A stretch of DNA of 64,000 bases from Isoetes taiwanensis (Eukaryota; Streptophyta; Lycopodiopsida; Isoetales; Isoetaceae), in contig JAJEKV010000054.1 of assembly GCA_021234155.1 (NCBI GenBank), positions 9,686,852-9,750,851 on the forward strand. Reading direction: 5' to 3'. The translations under genes and the position numbers were made by a program. Shown in pieces: positions 1-10,108 of this stretch (position 1 is its first letter; every line of letters starts with the position of its first letter). A model generated the notes under the pieces. That model saw only the letters and a list, made by a program, of their open reading frames with translations, was not told the DNA's origin and ran no database searches.

Positions 1-340
1 GGGATATGGCAGACGCGATACGGGAAATGACGGCAAGGCACCGAGAAGTACATAAAGAAAAAGGGCTTCTGTTGTGAACCGCCTGAGAGGCGCAACATAA
101 CCGCCCTGAAAACGCTCAGCTCAAAGCTGATTGATAACGACGCACCCGTGCACGGCCATGAAGCCGATCCAAAGCAGGGTGCCGATATTAATAGAGGAAA
201 GTAAAGCCTTCAGAAAAGGTTACATTGTAAACCAGCATGATGTGCTAGTAGCGCCCGTAAGGGAGCTCGCCCATGTTACATAAGTCCACGGGCCTCAGGG
301 TACAAGGGACAATAATGTATCTATCTATCTATCTATATTG
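1..340 (+). mobile_element. 3' tail of a non-LTR retroelement or SINE, (TATC)n-ended
   Basis: This non-coding stretch ends in a short TATC repeat (318-336) directly after a conserved-looking GC-rich block. A short tandem-repeat tail in place of poly(A) is typical of several non-LTR and SINE families. No reading frame or 5' end is visible because the window starts inside it. The family is not identified. The following 350 bases (341-700) show nothing I can assign. Confidence 0.35.
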
Positions 341-809
341 AATGAAGAGTACTATCCCTTACTGACGATAGCAGGTTATACTTCCGCCAAGCCCCGAGGA
401 CGATATATTGGTACTCCATGGTTGGGCTTATGATCAAGAGATTGAACAAATTATTTATTGCTCGATATAGTTCCCAAAGGTTATCATCCACATCGAAGAG
501 TGCCTCTTTGTATGTGTTATCCCAATAGGACTAATTCCTCCGCATAGTACATCATAAATCGTGGGCGGCTCTATCCCAAAGAAGTGTGACAAGTTCCCAC
601 CCATTAGTGGTGTAGCGTGGTGTGTTTGTCCCTGCAGTAGACCCCCCAGTAGATGTACAATCATTGACTTATAATTATATACAAGGAATTCATGTGTGCG
701 TGTGTGAAAGAGAGAGAAATAGACATGAAATGAAATCTTTATTTCTACGTCTATGAGACCATCAGGCCTAGAAGACGTTCATTTTATATATTCAACATCA
801 TATATAATA

Positions 810-1260
810 TCATCTAATATGTCTTTGGGTAAGAACAACGGATTTTATGTTTTGGATATTGCTGTCTCTAGTTTGCATAACTTCTACTAGAAACCGTCCG
901 ATTGTAGCTGGAGATAGATCAAAGAAGCTCACTAAATCTATTACATGTATACCAAACTTCGTGCGTATGTACTGATATGCCGCGCATCTCAAAATTACAC
1001 GTACCTCGCCCTGCACTTCAGATGATCCACAGACTTTACAATATTTCAGTGTATGTGGTATTTTTGCCCAACGTCCAATCTCTACCCCTAAGTGATGCAG
1101 GCTGAGCCTCATCCTGCTTATCATATCTCTAAGCTTTACCGATAATCCAGCTTTTAAATACTCAGCTTCTCATAACCCAGGGTTCATGACAGATCTGTAA
1201 TGCTCTTTTTTACTTCAAGTACACTCCATATTTTGTGGATAGCATGCCATCTAACCCAAC
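810..1260 (-). pseudogene. LINE ORF2 C-terminal Cys-rich domain
   Basis: The 104-residue frame contains the pattern C-K-V-C-G-S-S-E with a downstream R-C-A-A-Y, matching the C-x2-C...E-x-H-x-L...C-x2-Y module found after the RT in plant LINE ORF2 proteins (the usual His is replaced here). It is thought to act in RNA binding during target-primed reverse transcription. It continues the frame of the RT segment upstream at 1299-1481 after a frameshift. There is no intact start, and it is only part of the dead LINE. Confidence 0.65.
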
Positions 1261-1298
1261 TTTGATATTATCCTTGTTGGACTCTAAGTCCGCAATAT

Positions 1299-2906
1299 TC
1301 ATCCCCTTTTTTTGAGCCAAAGCACAATATCAACATACCACCCTCTTCCTTGACTGCTCTCAAGAGCCAAGTGAGGCAAGCAAGCGTGTTCTACGTGTGT
1401 CTGTATCTTTTGCAAATATACTAAGAGTCTAATTAGGGCTTCAAGTTCCAGGGGTAGCATTCCGCACTCCACTAGCATCATATCGTAAGGTGTTTGTATT
1501 TTAGTGCCCTATTCTGCATGAAAGAATTTCTTTTGTACCTTCTCAATCTTTTTTCATCTTTCCACGGATACTCCTGGACCCCAAACTTCACAGCCATATA
1601 GTACTACTGTTTGTACCAAGGAAATAAAAAGCATCTTCCTCAGACTGAAATCCCATATTTCTGCGTGATGACATTTACGCTGCATGGCATATAAAGCTTT
1701 CAAGCCTCCATTGACCTTTTGCTCTACTGCTTGATTCCAGCTGGGACTTTTGTCCACTATTAGACCTAGATATTTATAGCTATCCACAATGTCTAGCTTA
1801 TCTCCTTTATAGAAGAAGGCAAATTTATCCACCTTATTGGCACCAAACACTATCACTTTCGTCTTAGCCATGTTCACTTTCATGCCTTTGGTATCACAAA
1901 AGGAAGCCAAAGCATCTAAATGTTGTTGCATCCCTTGCACACTTCGTGACAACAATACAATATCATCAACATATAATAGCAGCATAATAACATACCCTTC
2001 TAATGCAACACCATCTCCACCAAATTGAGCCATCCAATCCTCTAGCTCATCTATAAACAGACCGAATAATGTGGGAGAAAGAGGGCAGCCTTGTTTAACC
2101 CCAATGTTACTCGTCACTAGATCATGGCATTTCTGAGATAATGGAAATGAAAGTTGAACCATTACCTTCTCATAGAGAGTCTTCACGGCCCTGCGCAAAA
2201 TAGAGTGTACCCCAAGTGCCTCCAATCTATGCCACAGATAGTTCCGCTGTACCATGTCAAATGCTTTCGTGAAGTCTACAAAAGTGGCGAACATAGGCTT
2301 TTTGGTGCCTTTTACAGAATCTATCTAAATGTCAACAGGTGATCAATCGTGGACCTTTTTTTCCTGAAGCCTGCCTGTCCATGTGCTCTGATCTCATGTT
2401 CTTCTGCCCAATTATTTATTTTACCCTCAAGAATAGTAGCATACAGCTTGGAAAAAAGACTACTAACCATTATCATACGATAGTTGTTTGGATCCATCTC
2501 ATCACCTGTCTTATGTAGTGGGATAACCCTGTTCACTTGCCAAGATGTTGGGAAACCTTCACATAGAGCTGCATTATACATTAGAGTGAGGATCTCCACT
2601 GTTGGCAGGCATTCTAGCCCATTTAACCATTTCTGAAACTAGCCCTTGAATATCTGATGCTTTCCCATTGGAGAGCTTCTGTAGCCCACCCAAAATATCA
2701 TCAACAGAAAACTGTAGAACCTCATCACCCTTTTCCACAAGGTGTACCTCCTCTATCCTTGGGATATAGTAAAGCTTACGTATTTGCTGCATTAGCAAGT
2801 TTAAGTCTAGCTTCATCTCATGCCTTCCTTTAAATCTCAGTCTATTCCAGAATCTCTTTGGTTCAACAATCAACTCTTTACCCTTATCTTCACGTTTCTT
2901 AAGCAA
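1299..2906 (-). pseudogene. LINE reverse transcriptase, frameshifted
   Basis: Three overlapping frames make one RT. The first (2906-2574) holds the KELIVEPKRFWNRL linker and a NGKA-type block. The second (2599-2321) has VIPLHKTGDEMDPNNYR and GQAGFRKKRSTIDHL. The third (2294-1554) has the catalytic palm: FVDFTKAFD, GVKQGCPLSPTLF and LYVDDIVLLS, where the two adjacent aspartates bind metal. Thumb-domain sequence follows (YKYLGLIVDKS) and continues at 1481-1299. In life it would copy LINE RNA at a nicked target. Frameshifts near 2590 and 2300, and the break between the 2294-1554 and 1481-1299 pieces, inactivate it. Confidence 0.9.
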
Positions 2907-2912
2907 GTGTTC

Positions 2913-2915
<3 letters not shown>

Positions 2916-2944
<29 letters not shown>
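2916..2944. repeat. Homopolymer T29 (A29 in the LINE sense strand)
   Basis: A run of 29 T on the plus strand lies inside the LINE, in the endonuclease-RT linker. In the endonuclease frame it reads as a run of lysines, after which the frame no longer matches the RT frame. Confidence 0.97.
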
Positions 2945-2949
<5 letters not shown>

Positions 2950-3900
2950 CTTTAATCAATTTCGTGTATTCTTTCTTAAGGTCTTGCTTACAGCTGCCTA
3001 CGGCTTGCTTATAGTGTTGTCTCTTCTCTTTACACTCTGCATCAAACCAAGAATTGCAAGGGAGCCCCAGCTGCCTTCTTTTAGACTGAAAAGATTGTGC
3101 AGCACTACTTAGCAGTACTGACGAAAGCAGGTCACTTATGTCTTTTGCCCCAGATGGCCAGTGAGTTTTACTGACAAGTTCTTCAAAAATCTTTTGAAAT
3201 TTTTCCTTTCTATCTTGGCGCATGTGAATGCAATGGTTAGGTATAAAACTAGTGTGCCGTGGCATTCCATTAACATAAATTTCCATAATCAAAGGGACAT
3301 GGTCTGATTCAGTACGTACATCTCCTACATAGAAGCTCTTAACCTCTTTTTCAAAATCCGCACTTGCAATCGCGTAATCCACCACACTCGCGTCTCGACA
3401 TGTACGCAATCCCGTGTTGGAAAATCTGCTGGTGCCATTATAGATCAAGAGATCTAGGATCCCCCATAACATATAGGCTATATAGTAGTTCCAGATGGTG
3501 CTGCTGGCATTGTCATTACCATAAAAAATTGAGGGTTTGATTCCTCTATTTAATGCCATCCTTGCTCCAAGTTAGTTGGGGAACAAAAACTTGCTTATTA
3601 ACCATTGTGACAGCTTTTTTCCTATATTTGTTATGCTATTCTCATTGCCAATATTTGTGTAGTTGATTAGCCGACTGTCTGCACCACATGCATGGCAAGG
3701 AGCTGATGTCTTCCCTAAAATTTTGCCACACTGTGCTCTCATTGCCAATGAGCCAGAGATGATTTTTGACTTCTACCTGGAGGGTGCTCTTCCAAGCTTT
3801 GACATGTATATGCCTCTAGATCTCTTATTTTCTATACCATGCTTTTCTAGCTTCCTTGAGTAGTTTAGAGTTTCTCACTTTAGATGGCTAGTAGACCACC
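2945..3900 (-). pseudogene. LINE endonuclease domain (EEP type), degraded
   Basis: The best-preserved part (3559-2945) carries SVVDYAIAS and the signature ESDHVPLIMEIY, the S-D-H motif of the exonuclease-endonuclease-phosphatase fold that nicks the target. A basic linker (WFDAECKEKRQHYKQA) leads to the RT. The N-terminal half, expected between 3560 and 3900, shows only scattered similarity with stops and lacks a clear DFN motif. It belongs to the same dead LINE as the RT. Confidence 0.75.
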
Positions 3901-4276
3901 CTATTGTTGGGTATGCATATCAGGATTCAGAAGGTAGATGTAATTTTCAGGCCCTTGTTGCATCACCAGGTGCACTTCAATTATTGATATGGATATCAGG
4001 ATGAAAGTAGGTTTATTTTTCAAGGCCTTGTTGCATCACCAGAAGGAACTAGAAGTGATTCAGTTTAAATTGTATGAATATGTGTTTAAGTACTTGCAAG
4101 GTTAGTACTTTGTATCTGTACTTGTATTCAATGTTTGCTATTTTATCTGTTTTGTATATACTTCTCAAAATAAACTTATCATTGATTATAAACTTATCCT
4201 TGATTATGAGTTTTGGAAATGGTCGGGGTTCAAATCCTCAATTACTGAGCCCTCAGTAGTCATTATCTCCGCTTGT

Positions 4277-4363
4277 CTAGTATCATCATTACTGCAAAGG
4301 TTTTTCCCTTGAAAACCTTTCGAGGCAGGGGTTTTTTAATCCTAGTAGTAATGATTGTACTAG
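4277..4363. other. Long imperfect hairpin with conserved loop core, copy 1
   Basis: Arms CTAGTATCATCATTACT (4277-4293) and AGTAATGATTGTACTAG (4347-4363) pair almost completely. The loop holds a small inner hairpin (GGTTTT...AAAACC) followed by GGGGTTTTTTAATCC. The same loop core, on different arms, recurs at 8225-8303 and 13038-13116. Confidence 0.75.
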
Positions 4364-4410
4364 CCCATTGTATGGGTCCCATGACCTATTGGTCTCCGTG
4401 GACGTTAACT

Positions 4411-4525
4411 ATTCTATTCTATTCTATTCTATTCTATTCTATTCTATTCTATTCTATTCTATTCTATTCTATTCTATTCTATTCTATTCTATTCTATTCT
4501 ATTCTATTCTATTCTATTCTATTCT
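4411..4525. repeat. Microsatellite (ATTCT)23
   Basis: Twenty-three perfect ATTCT units in a row with no interruption. Apparent reading frames through it are only runs of the SILFY pentapeptide and are not genes. Confidence 0.98.
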
Positions 4526-5698
4526 TGCTCTCTATTTTCTGTTGTTATTGATAGTGACATAGCCGTCATCTACAGTCCTTAATGGTTTTATCTACTAACT
4601 TGAAATGCTTCAAAAAACAAATAAATATTGATATATATAAGAAACCATCCACATTCCTTAATGATTTTAGTCTATGAACATTGAAATGCTCAAACAACAG
4701 AACCTTATTGGTTTTCATTGGTTATCATTATGGTTTATAACTAATAACAATGAAGGTAATGCATAATAAAACCATGCACATTTAATACAAACACATTGCA
4801 AACCATGTGCGTTTACCATGATTTAACCATGCTAGTTTACCACAATAATCAACCGCATTATAAAATCACAGAATAGAACACTATATTAAACCATATCCAG
4901 AACCATTATGTTATACCACATGGGCAAACTATACCTTTAGAATACTATATTATACCACATCTTTTTACCAACATGCAATACCACTTTGATAAACTCTACA
5001 AAGAAGCCATTTGAAATTACCATGCCATAATACCACCTTAACAAACCTTACAAGAGAACCTATTAGTTTAGCCGCATATGGTTTTTAATGAAATTAACCC
5101 ACAAACACGCATTGGTTTTGTAGAATGGTTTTTTAGTCATAACCATGGAAAAAACCATGTAGTGTTTTAATTTTGGGTGCCTTGTGAAACCACACTAGAT
5201 TGAACATCTCTATTACTTTAGATCGTCCACCTCTGTGGAATTTTAGAAAAAAATCACTTTGTAATATATGATGGATTTAGCTTTGAGGGCAAAATCTGTT
5301 GTAGGGAGACGGAATAGAACTGGAATCAGCTCTGTTGATGTCCTTATCATAGAAATGGTCTGTAAGCAGTCTGTAAGTAGTGTGGCCTGTGCAGAAAGCG
5401 GCAAGTGCAGACAATGGAAAGCAAAGCGGAAGTGCGTTGATTTGAGGAAGGGCTTTGACTTAGATTTGCTGCAGGCAGGAATTCGACTTGCAGATGATTG
5501 ATTCGGCAGACTAGAGGAAGAGTCTGCATAAAATCGGGAGATTCTAGAAGCAGTGAAGGCGATCTAGAAGATAAAGGAGAGAAGAGAAGATAAGAACTGC
5601 CGTGAAAAGCACAAAAGGGGTATTTTTACAATTACGCTAGATATGAGGGCATTTTTACAATTAGAGAAAAATACAGGGGCAATTTTACAATTTTCTCT
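4526..5698. other. Gene-free stretch, ACCAT-rich then poly-T-block repeats
   Basis: From about 4660 to 5180 the plus strand is rich in AACCAT/ACCACA words, like a decayed short-period repeat. At 5615-5695 a block ending in ATTTTTACAATT occurs three times. No coding frame looks real. Confidence 0.5.
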
Positions 5699-6000
5699 AA
5701 AGTATAACCGATAGAGAACTTGGGATCATCATGCTTTGCTAAAGAAAACCCAAGTGTATTCTTTGTAATCTTTTTACAAGATTAAAGACATCGCAAGTTT
5801 TTTATTTCCTCAATGGTGGTATAGTTATTATACAACTCTAATATTATAAGAAGAGACCATTTTTCTTATTTATTTGCTGATCTGATCTCATGGTGTTAAT
5901 ATATTTGATGCCCATAAGTTATATTACTTTTAGTGGATTGGTGGCCATTTTTTCAGATGGTGGTGCAGTCTGTTTTGAGGAAAGAGAGCGTCATTCCACA
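5699..6000 (-). pseudogene. Duplicated 3' end of the aspartic protease gene
   Basis: This segment is nearly identical to 16139-16460, which holds the end of the aspartic protease gene and its 3' flank. On the minus strand it encodes the same last residues (GMTLSFLKTDCTTI, stop near 5945) followed by the same 3' sequence of about 250 bases. Similarity stops abruptly upstream of the Gly codon near 6000, so only the extreme C-terminus was copied or kept. It lies in the same orientation as the main gene, about 10 kb away, with the 8.6-kb transposon between them. Confidence 0.8.
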
Positions 6001-7017
6001 ATCAAGCAAGAAATTGTCTTATCTTATATGTCCTGCTGATCTTCTCTCTAGATTATGATCTCAATATATGCACAGAATGGAATTGATAGCAGCTCTTTGG
6101 AGCTTTTGCATCTGATGGGGAAAGAAGAGATAGTCAACATTCTGATACATGGTCTAGCCTAGAAAACCTTCATGAGGGGAATGTAATTCATCCATGGGTT
6201 CTTGCAGAAAAGGGTATAAATACTTATGTATAGCAAGTGCAAAAATCTCGATGTTGCATGTCAATCATTCAATAAAATCTGCGAATATGGTATAATTTCA
6301 TGGAATTGCCATTTATTGAATATGTACATAGGACGAATGGTGATAAAGGTGACATTAATATGATGATGCAATGCTGAACTTGAACTAAAAATTTCTTCCT
6401 AGAGTTTTTATAAAATAAAATAGTTGTTCCACAAGCTGGTAAATCAAGCCTATAAGAACAAGACCATCTATTACATACAAAAAGAAAAGTTGTCTTTATA
6501 AGAAAATTTCTAAGTGGAGGACCAAGCTGCAAAAAATGTATGTTTCTAATTAGGACAGAATGAACATCATTGCTTATTGATTTGATTGACTTCTTTTATT
6601 TTAGACCTTGAAAGTTAAGGTCAAATAGGCTATTCTTGCTTATATACGTGTAGGTAAAGAACCACATAAATTTTCTTTTTGTAAAACTTATACCCAAAAA
6701 GGCCATTATTTTGGGCACCAGTGATTGTTGTGGAAGCCAAATTCACAAACCCTAGCTCGAATAGGCAGCTTCTTCGATTATGGGTGCTTATTGGCCCATG
6801 AGAATAACTAATATCCTTTCAAAAGCTCATATGTAAAAGGGTAACACCTTGCAAGCAATGGGGCAACGATTCATATTGCAACCACAATAGACTCAATCAA
6901 CACCACAATTTCACATTGCAGGGGGTGGATACAAGTATGTATATGTGAACATCTCAGTTTTGAAAACAAAAACATTTCATACTTTTCAAAAAAGAAGATT
7001 GTTAGGCATGAGTAATA
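6001..7017. other. Gene-free flank of the 8.6-kb transposon
   Basis: No supported gene. A TATA-like GTATAAATACTT (about 6214) and AATAAAATC (about 6271) sit 50 bases apart and could be a promoter/poly(A) remnant of an LTR, but no second copy is seen. Confidence 0.4.
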
Positions 7018-7043
7018 GGGTGAAAGCGTGTAGCTGGGGGACA
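7018..7043 (+). repeat. Left terminal inverted repeat of the 8.6-kb transposon
   Basis: It pairs with 15623-15648 with a single G/T mismatch at position 16. It begins GGGTGAAAGCG and ends CTGGGGGACA. Confidence 0.9.
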
Positions 7044-7988
7044 GTTTTGCGCTGGGCAAGCACCCCCTAAGCACCCTTTACAACTTTTTTTTTGAATACT
7101 TTTTTATTTTAGGTTCCCCCGTCATGCCCTTCACGTTCTTTGTGCAGCAGGCCGCTTCTGCTGCCTGCGACCCTAGCTACTTCGATCAGTAGCTACATCA
7201 ATCAGTAGCTACTAAGACGTACCCGATGGCTATGATTCTGGCATCTTTTGGAAACCCTAGTTGCATTTCTGTGGATCAAACAACTGCATTTTGGACGCCC
7301 GAAAAGGTAGACCCTAAAGCTGTCTTGTTGTTTTTGATCTTGTTTGCATTTTTTTGCCTTTATCCGGCTCATGCATGCTTCTTTTTGTAGGTCGAAATGA
7401 GGTTTGCAAGCACTATTGAGGAATTTCAGGTTTACAGATTGCTTCCAAATGAAGGCAGAGATCCAGAAACTTTAACTTGGGCTGATTGCCCCACATCTGA
7501 TTTTCGTAGTGTGTGGAATCGTGAAGTGAAAGACAATAAGATCAAGCTCCACCAGGTGAGGCCAGAATTTGCAGATGATTTGCATGATTTGGTACACAAG
7601 GTTTATCAGAAAGGCTTAAAAAATAAGGAAGCTAGGACAGTCTTTGCTAGAGCTTTTGCATGGCAGCATACTCCAATGGCACTTGCTCGTCCTGCTAAAT
7701 TTATAGTGAATTGGGCTAGATTTGCATGGAATAGAATGCAGCTTTCGCAGAGAAATACCCAAAAAAAAACTGATATGGAAGAAATAAATTTAAAGAATGT
7801 TGTCGATTCGCGTAGCGAATCGGCATTCTTGCTCAAGACGAGCATGCATGCATTGCATGCGTCGCATGCATGCATCGCATGCATTTTGGGCCGTTCATCA
7901 GGTTGGGCGTTTGCTACTTATTGCAGAGTTCTTCATCGACGTTTCATCGGCGCTTCCTCTTCTCTCAGCAGTACCTTATTCTCTTTCA

Positions 7989-8463
7989 ACCCACCCTCCC
8001 CTCCTTCTTTGTTTATTATATTTTGTACAAGTTATGTTTATCATGTTTTTCCACCCGGTGGGTGATGCTTTTTTTCCACCCACTGGGTGATGCTATTCTT
8101 TGGTATGTTTCTCGTTTGTTGTTGGTGATGTGCAGGTACAGGTTGGCGAGCGCCATCCGTTTTGACTTCTCCATGCGCGGGTTTTTGGGAGCGATTCTAT
8201 GCCTTACGTTTGTCTAAGCCCCTTGCCGAAGGCTTATCACTAGGGTTTTTCCTCGAAAACCCAAAAGGGCGGGGTTTTTTAATCCCGGTGATAAGCTTTC
8301 GGCAGGTACATCAGCCACTCATCTATTAGCATTGTATTTGTTTTGGGGTCCAAATGATATAATTGGATTTTCCCTTTATTTTTCGTGGGTAGTTCGCATG
8401 TGTGCGGCTATCCACTGTCCACCATTGTAGAAAATCTGCTGAGATGAATGAGAAGCCTATCTA
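7989..8463. mobile_element. Nested 475-bp insert with 29-bp direct duplication
   Basis: The sequence is bounded by perfect 29-bp direct repeats (7960-7988 and 8464-8492) beginning TTCTCTCAGCAG. The short unit at 12271-12628 lacks the insert and has one copy of the 29-mer, so it marks the empty site. Its 3' end is GCCTATCTA. A long duplication and short simple-repeat tail are most like a SINE-type retroposon. No pol III boxes are clear. Confidence 0.6.
8225..8303. other. Long hairpin with conserved loop core, copy 2
   Basis: Arms GCCGAAGGCTTATCAC (8225-8240) and GTGATAAGCTTTCGGC (8288-8303) pair with one bulge or mismatch. The loop has GGGTTTTTCCTCGAAAACCC (itself a hairpin) and GGGGTTTTTTAATCCC, as in the copy at 4277 but on unrelated arms. 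Confidence 0.8.
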
Positions 8464-9810
8464 TTCTCTCAGCAGTACCTTATTCTCTTTCACTTGTTTC
8501 CAGGCAGGGGAGGGGCTTCTTCCTGCCTGGTTTGGCCAATTTGGCGTTGCTTTCCTGCTGTCATTTCCGGCCTTTAGCCTTCATCCTGTGACCTTCGTCC
8601 TCGATCCTAGTTGGTTAAGGAAGTCCTTTGGTATTCGGGCGCTTTGTTGGTTTCATGCGAGTCGCAGTGCAAGAATGTTGCTTTCGCTATTTCATCTTTA
8701 GAGGCAGACTTAAATGTCCTGAATGATGCGCTTGCTTTATTAGAGCTTGAACTCAAAGAAAAGCAAACTGAATTGGTCAGTGTGAATGGAATTTTGCAAG
8801 GGTATGACCTTGCAGCTACATCAATTTCATTAGATATACGGGAAATTAAGAACGATCTACAAAGCTTGAAAGAGATTTGCTCAGATGAAGATGCAGCTTT
8901 GAAGCAAAAATCTGATGAAGAATGTGCACTAGGTCTTTCCCTGCTCACCATTTTGAAGAAAAAATAGGAGGCAGACATTCGGCCAGATATAGAAGCACAG
9001 ATAAGACGACTAAGTGCATTAATTATTTATAAGCAGGAAAAGCAAGATGATCTGAAAACCAAACTAGCAAACCTGCAACATTTGAGGTCTTCATTCCTTA
9101 CCACCACATTGATCAGGCCTTCTCCTGGAAATTGGACTGTTGTTCACGATACAAGTGGATGTGTAGTTTGTGGCATGGCATTTAGTATCAATTTTGCCAT
9201 GCATGTACAGCTCCAATGTGGAAACAAGTTCCACCTATGGTGCTTCCAGAAGTGCATGCAGAACTTGCAATGTAATGTTTGCAACCTAGAGCTGCCAACA
9301 GACTTGTATTCGGAGCTGGGTTACGTAAATTTTGTGCCTAACGTGGAGGATGAAGAAGATACTGAGACTGTGCACCTGCTACAAGACAGAAACAAAGAAA
9401 GGTAAAGAAGCCAAGGGTTAATCAGAGGAAAAAGAAAGCTGCAAACACTGAAAAACCTATGGACTCTCAACCAACTGCTCCTGCTAGCATGAAGAAGACT
9501 TCGGACGCAACAACAATTGCTGCTGCAAGCACTGAAAATACAGTAGGTCAGTAGAGAACACATTGATGTTTTATTTCAAAACTTCTAGTACATTAGCATG
9601 TAATTTAAAACTATTGTGAATGGCAGGTACAGGTTGCTCGAATCAAGCAGAGTCTTGGAACTCTAGCCAAATAAAGAAGTTATGGTTTCCAACCCAGGTA
9701 GCTAATTGGCCATGCACGAACCAGAATCCTATTGGCTTTACAAATTTTCATGCTTCAATTCACAACTTTACCTCTGAAAGTCCACTTCTACATGGTACAG
9801 ACCCTATCTT

Positions 9811-10025
9811 ACCTTCTGCTGCTGCAGCCGATGAAATTCAATCTCCCTTCCATGGTCACAGTTCACCTTTGCATGCTCCAGACCGTATCATGCCTTCTGC
9901 TACAGCTGATGAAATTCAATCTCCCATCCGTGGTGGCAGTTCACCCTTGCATGTTCCGGACCCTATCGTGCCTTCTGCTACAGCTGATGAAATTCAATGT
10001 CCCGTCCGTGGTGGCAGTACACATT
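9811..10025 (+). repeat. In-frame 81-bp coding repeat, three copies
   Basis: Three imperfect copies of an 81-bp (27-codon) unit in exon 3 of the accessory gene, centred on PSATADEIQSP. All remain in frame. Confidence 0.8.
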
Positions 10026-10108
10026 TGCCTGCAAATGAATCTGATACGGAATCAGATGAAGATGGGGACATGACTCTGGAGCAATTTACAAAGAACATCG
10101 GCTGTTAA

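Larger units (their letters stand above)
700..3900 (-). mobile_element. Degenerate LINE (non-LTR retrotransposon)
   Basis: Read on the minus strand, the order is apurinic-type endonuclease (about 3900-2945), reverse transcriptase (2906-1299), a C-terminal Cys-rich module (1124-810), and a short 3' end near 730-700 with an AATAAA-like signal. This is the ORF2 arrangement of L1/I-group LINEs. Several frameshifts and stops separate the pieces and no ORF1 is present, so the copy is dead and probably 5' truncated. An A29 tract lies in the coding strand at the endonuclease-RT linker. Confidence 0.9.
4160..4525 (+). mobile_element. SINE-like element with B box and (ATTCT)n tail
   Basis: A pol III B-box-like sequence, GGTTCAAATCC, sits at 4227-4237. 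It is followed by a long hairpin (4277-4363) and then a 115-bp pentanucleotide tail. tRNA-like head, structured body and simple-repeat tail is the usual SINE layout. An A box upstream is not convincing, so the 5' boundary is uncertain. An alternative is that the tail is an independent microsatellite. Confidence 0.4.
7803..8670. mobile_element. Hairpin-tipped repeat insertion, copy A
   Basis: An 868-bp insertion in exon 2 of the accessory gene, flanked by a perfect 10-bp target duplication AAGAATGTTG (7793-7802 and 8671-8680). The left tip is a short palindrome (CGATTCGC-gta-GCGAATCG). Inner ends share inverted CATTCTTGC. The body is largely the same as 12271-13320. A 10-bp duplication with short inverted ends would suit a Mutator-like MITE, but the extra left-tip hairpin is unusual. 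Confidence 0.8.
7226..10108 (+). pseudogene. Transposon accessory gene: coiled-coil, RING-like protein
   Basis: Exon 1 is 7226-7306 (ATG at 7226). An 84-bp GT-AG intron leads in frame to exon 2 at 7391. Exon 2 is split by an 868-bp repeat insertion (7803-8670); the frame on both sides meets exactly at the duplicated AAG-AAT-GTT codons. It then encodes a long coiled coil (about 8680-9080) and a zinc module: C-x2-C (CVVC), CGNKFHLWC, and C-x2-C (CNVC), RING/PHD-like. A basic tail follows, then a donor at 9547 and exon 3 (9627-10108). Exon 3 has three 27-residue repeats around PSATADEIQSP and an acidic end (ESDTESDEDGD). Damage is one TAG (8965) and one frameshift near 9378. The family is not recognised. 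A role alongside the transposase (DNA binding, ubiquitin-type targeting) is only a guess from the RING-like module. Confidence 0.7.

Noticed and set aside
4273..4562. SILFY-repeat proteins
   Set aside because: Translation of the ATTCT microsatellite.
7606..8217. Short proteins read across the 7.8-8.7 kb insertion
   Set aside because: They run from the accessory exon into the inserted repeat or lie wholly within it.
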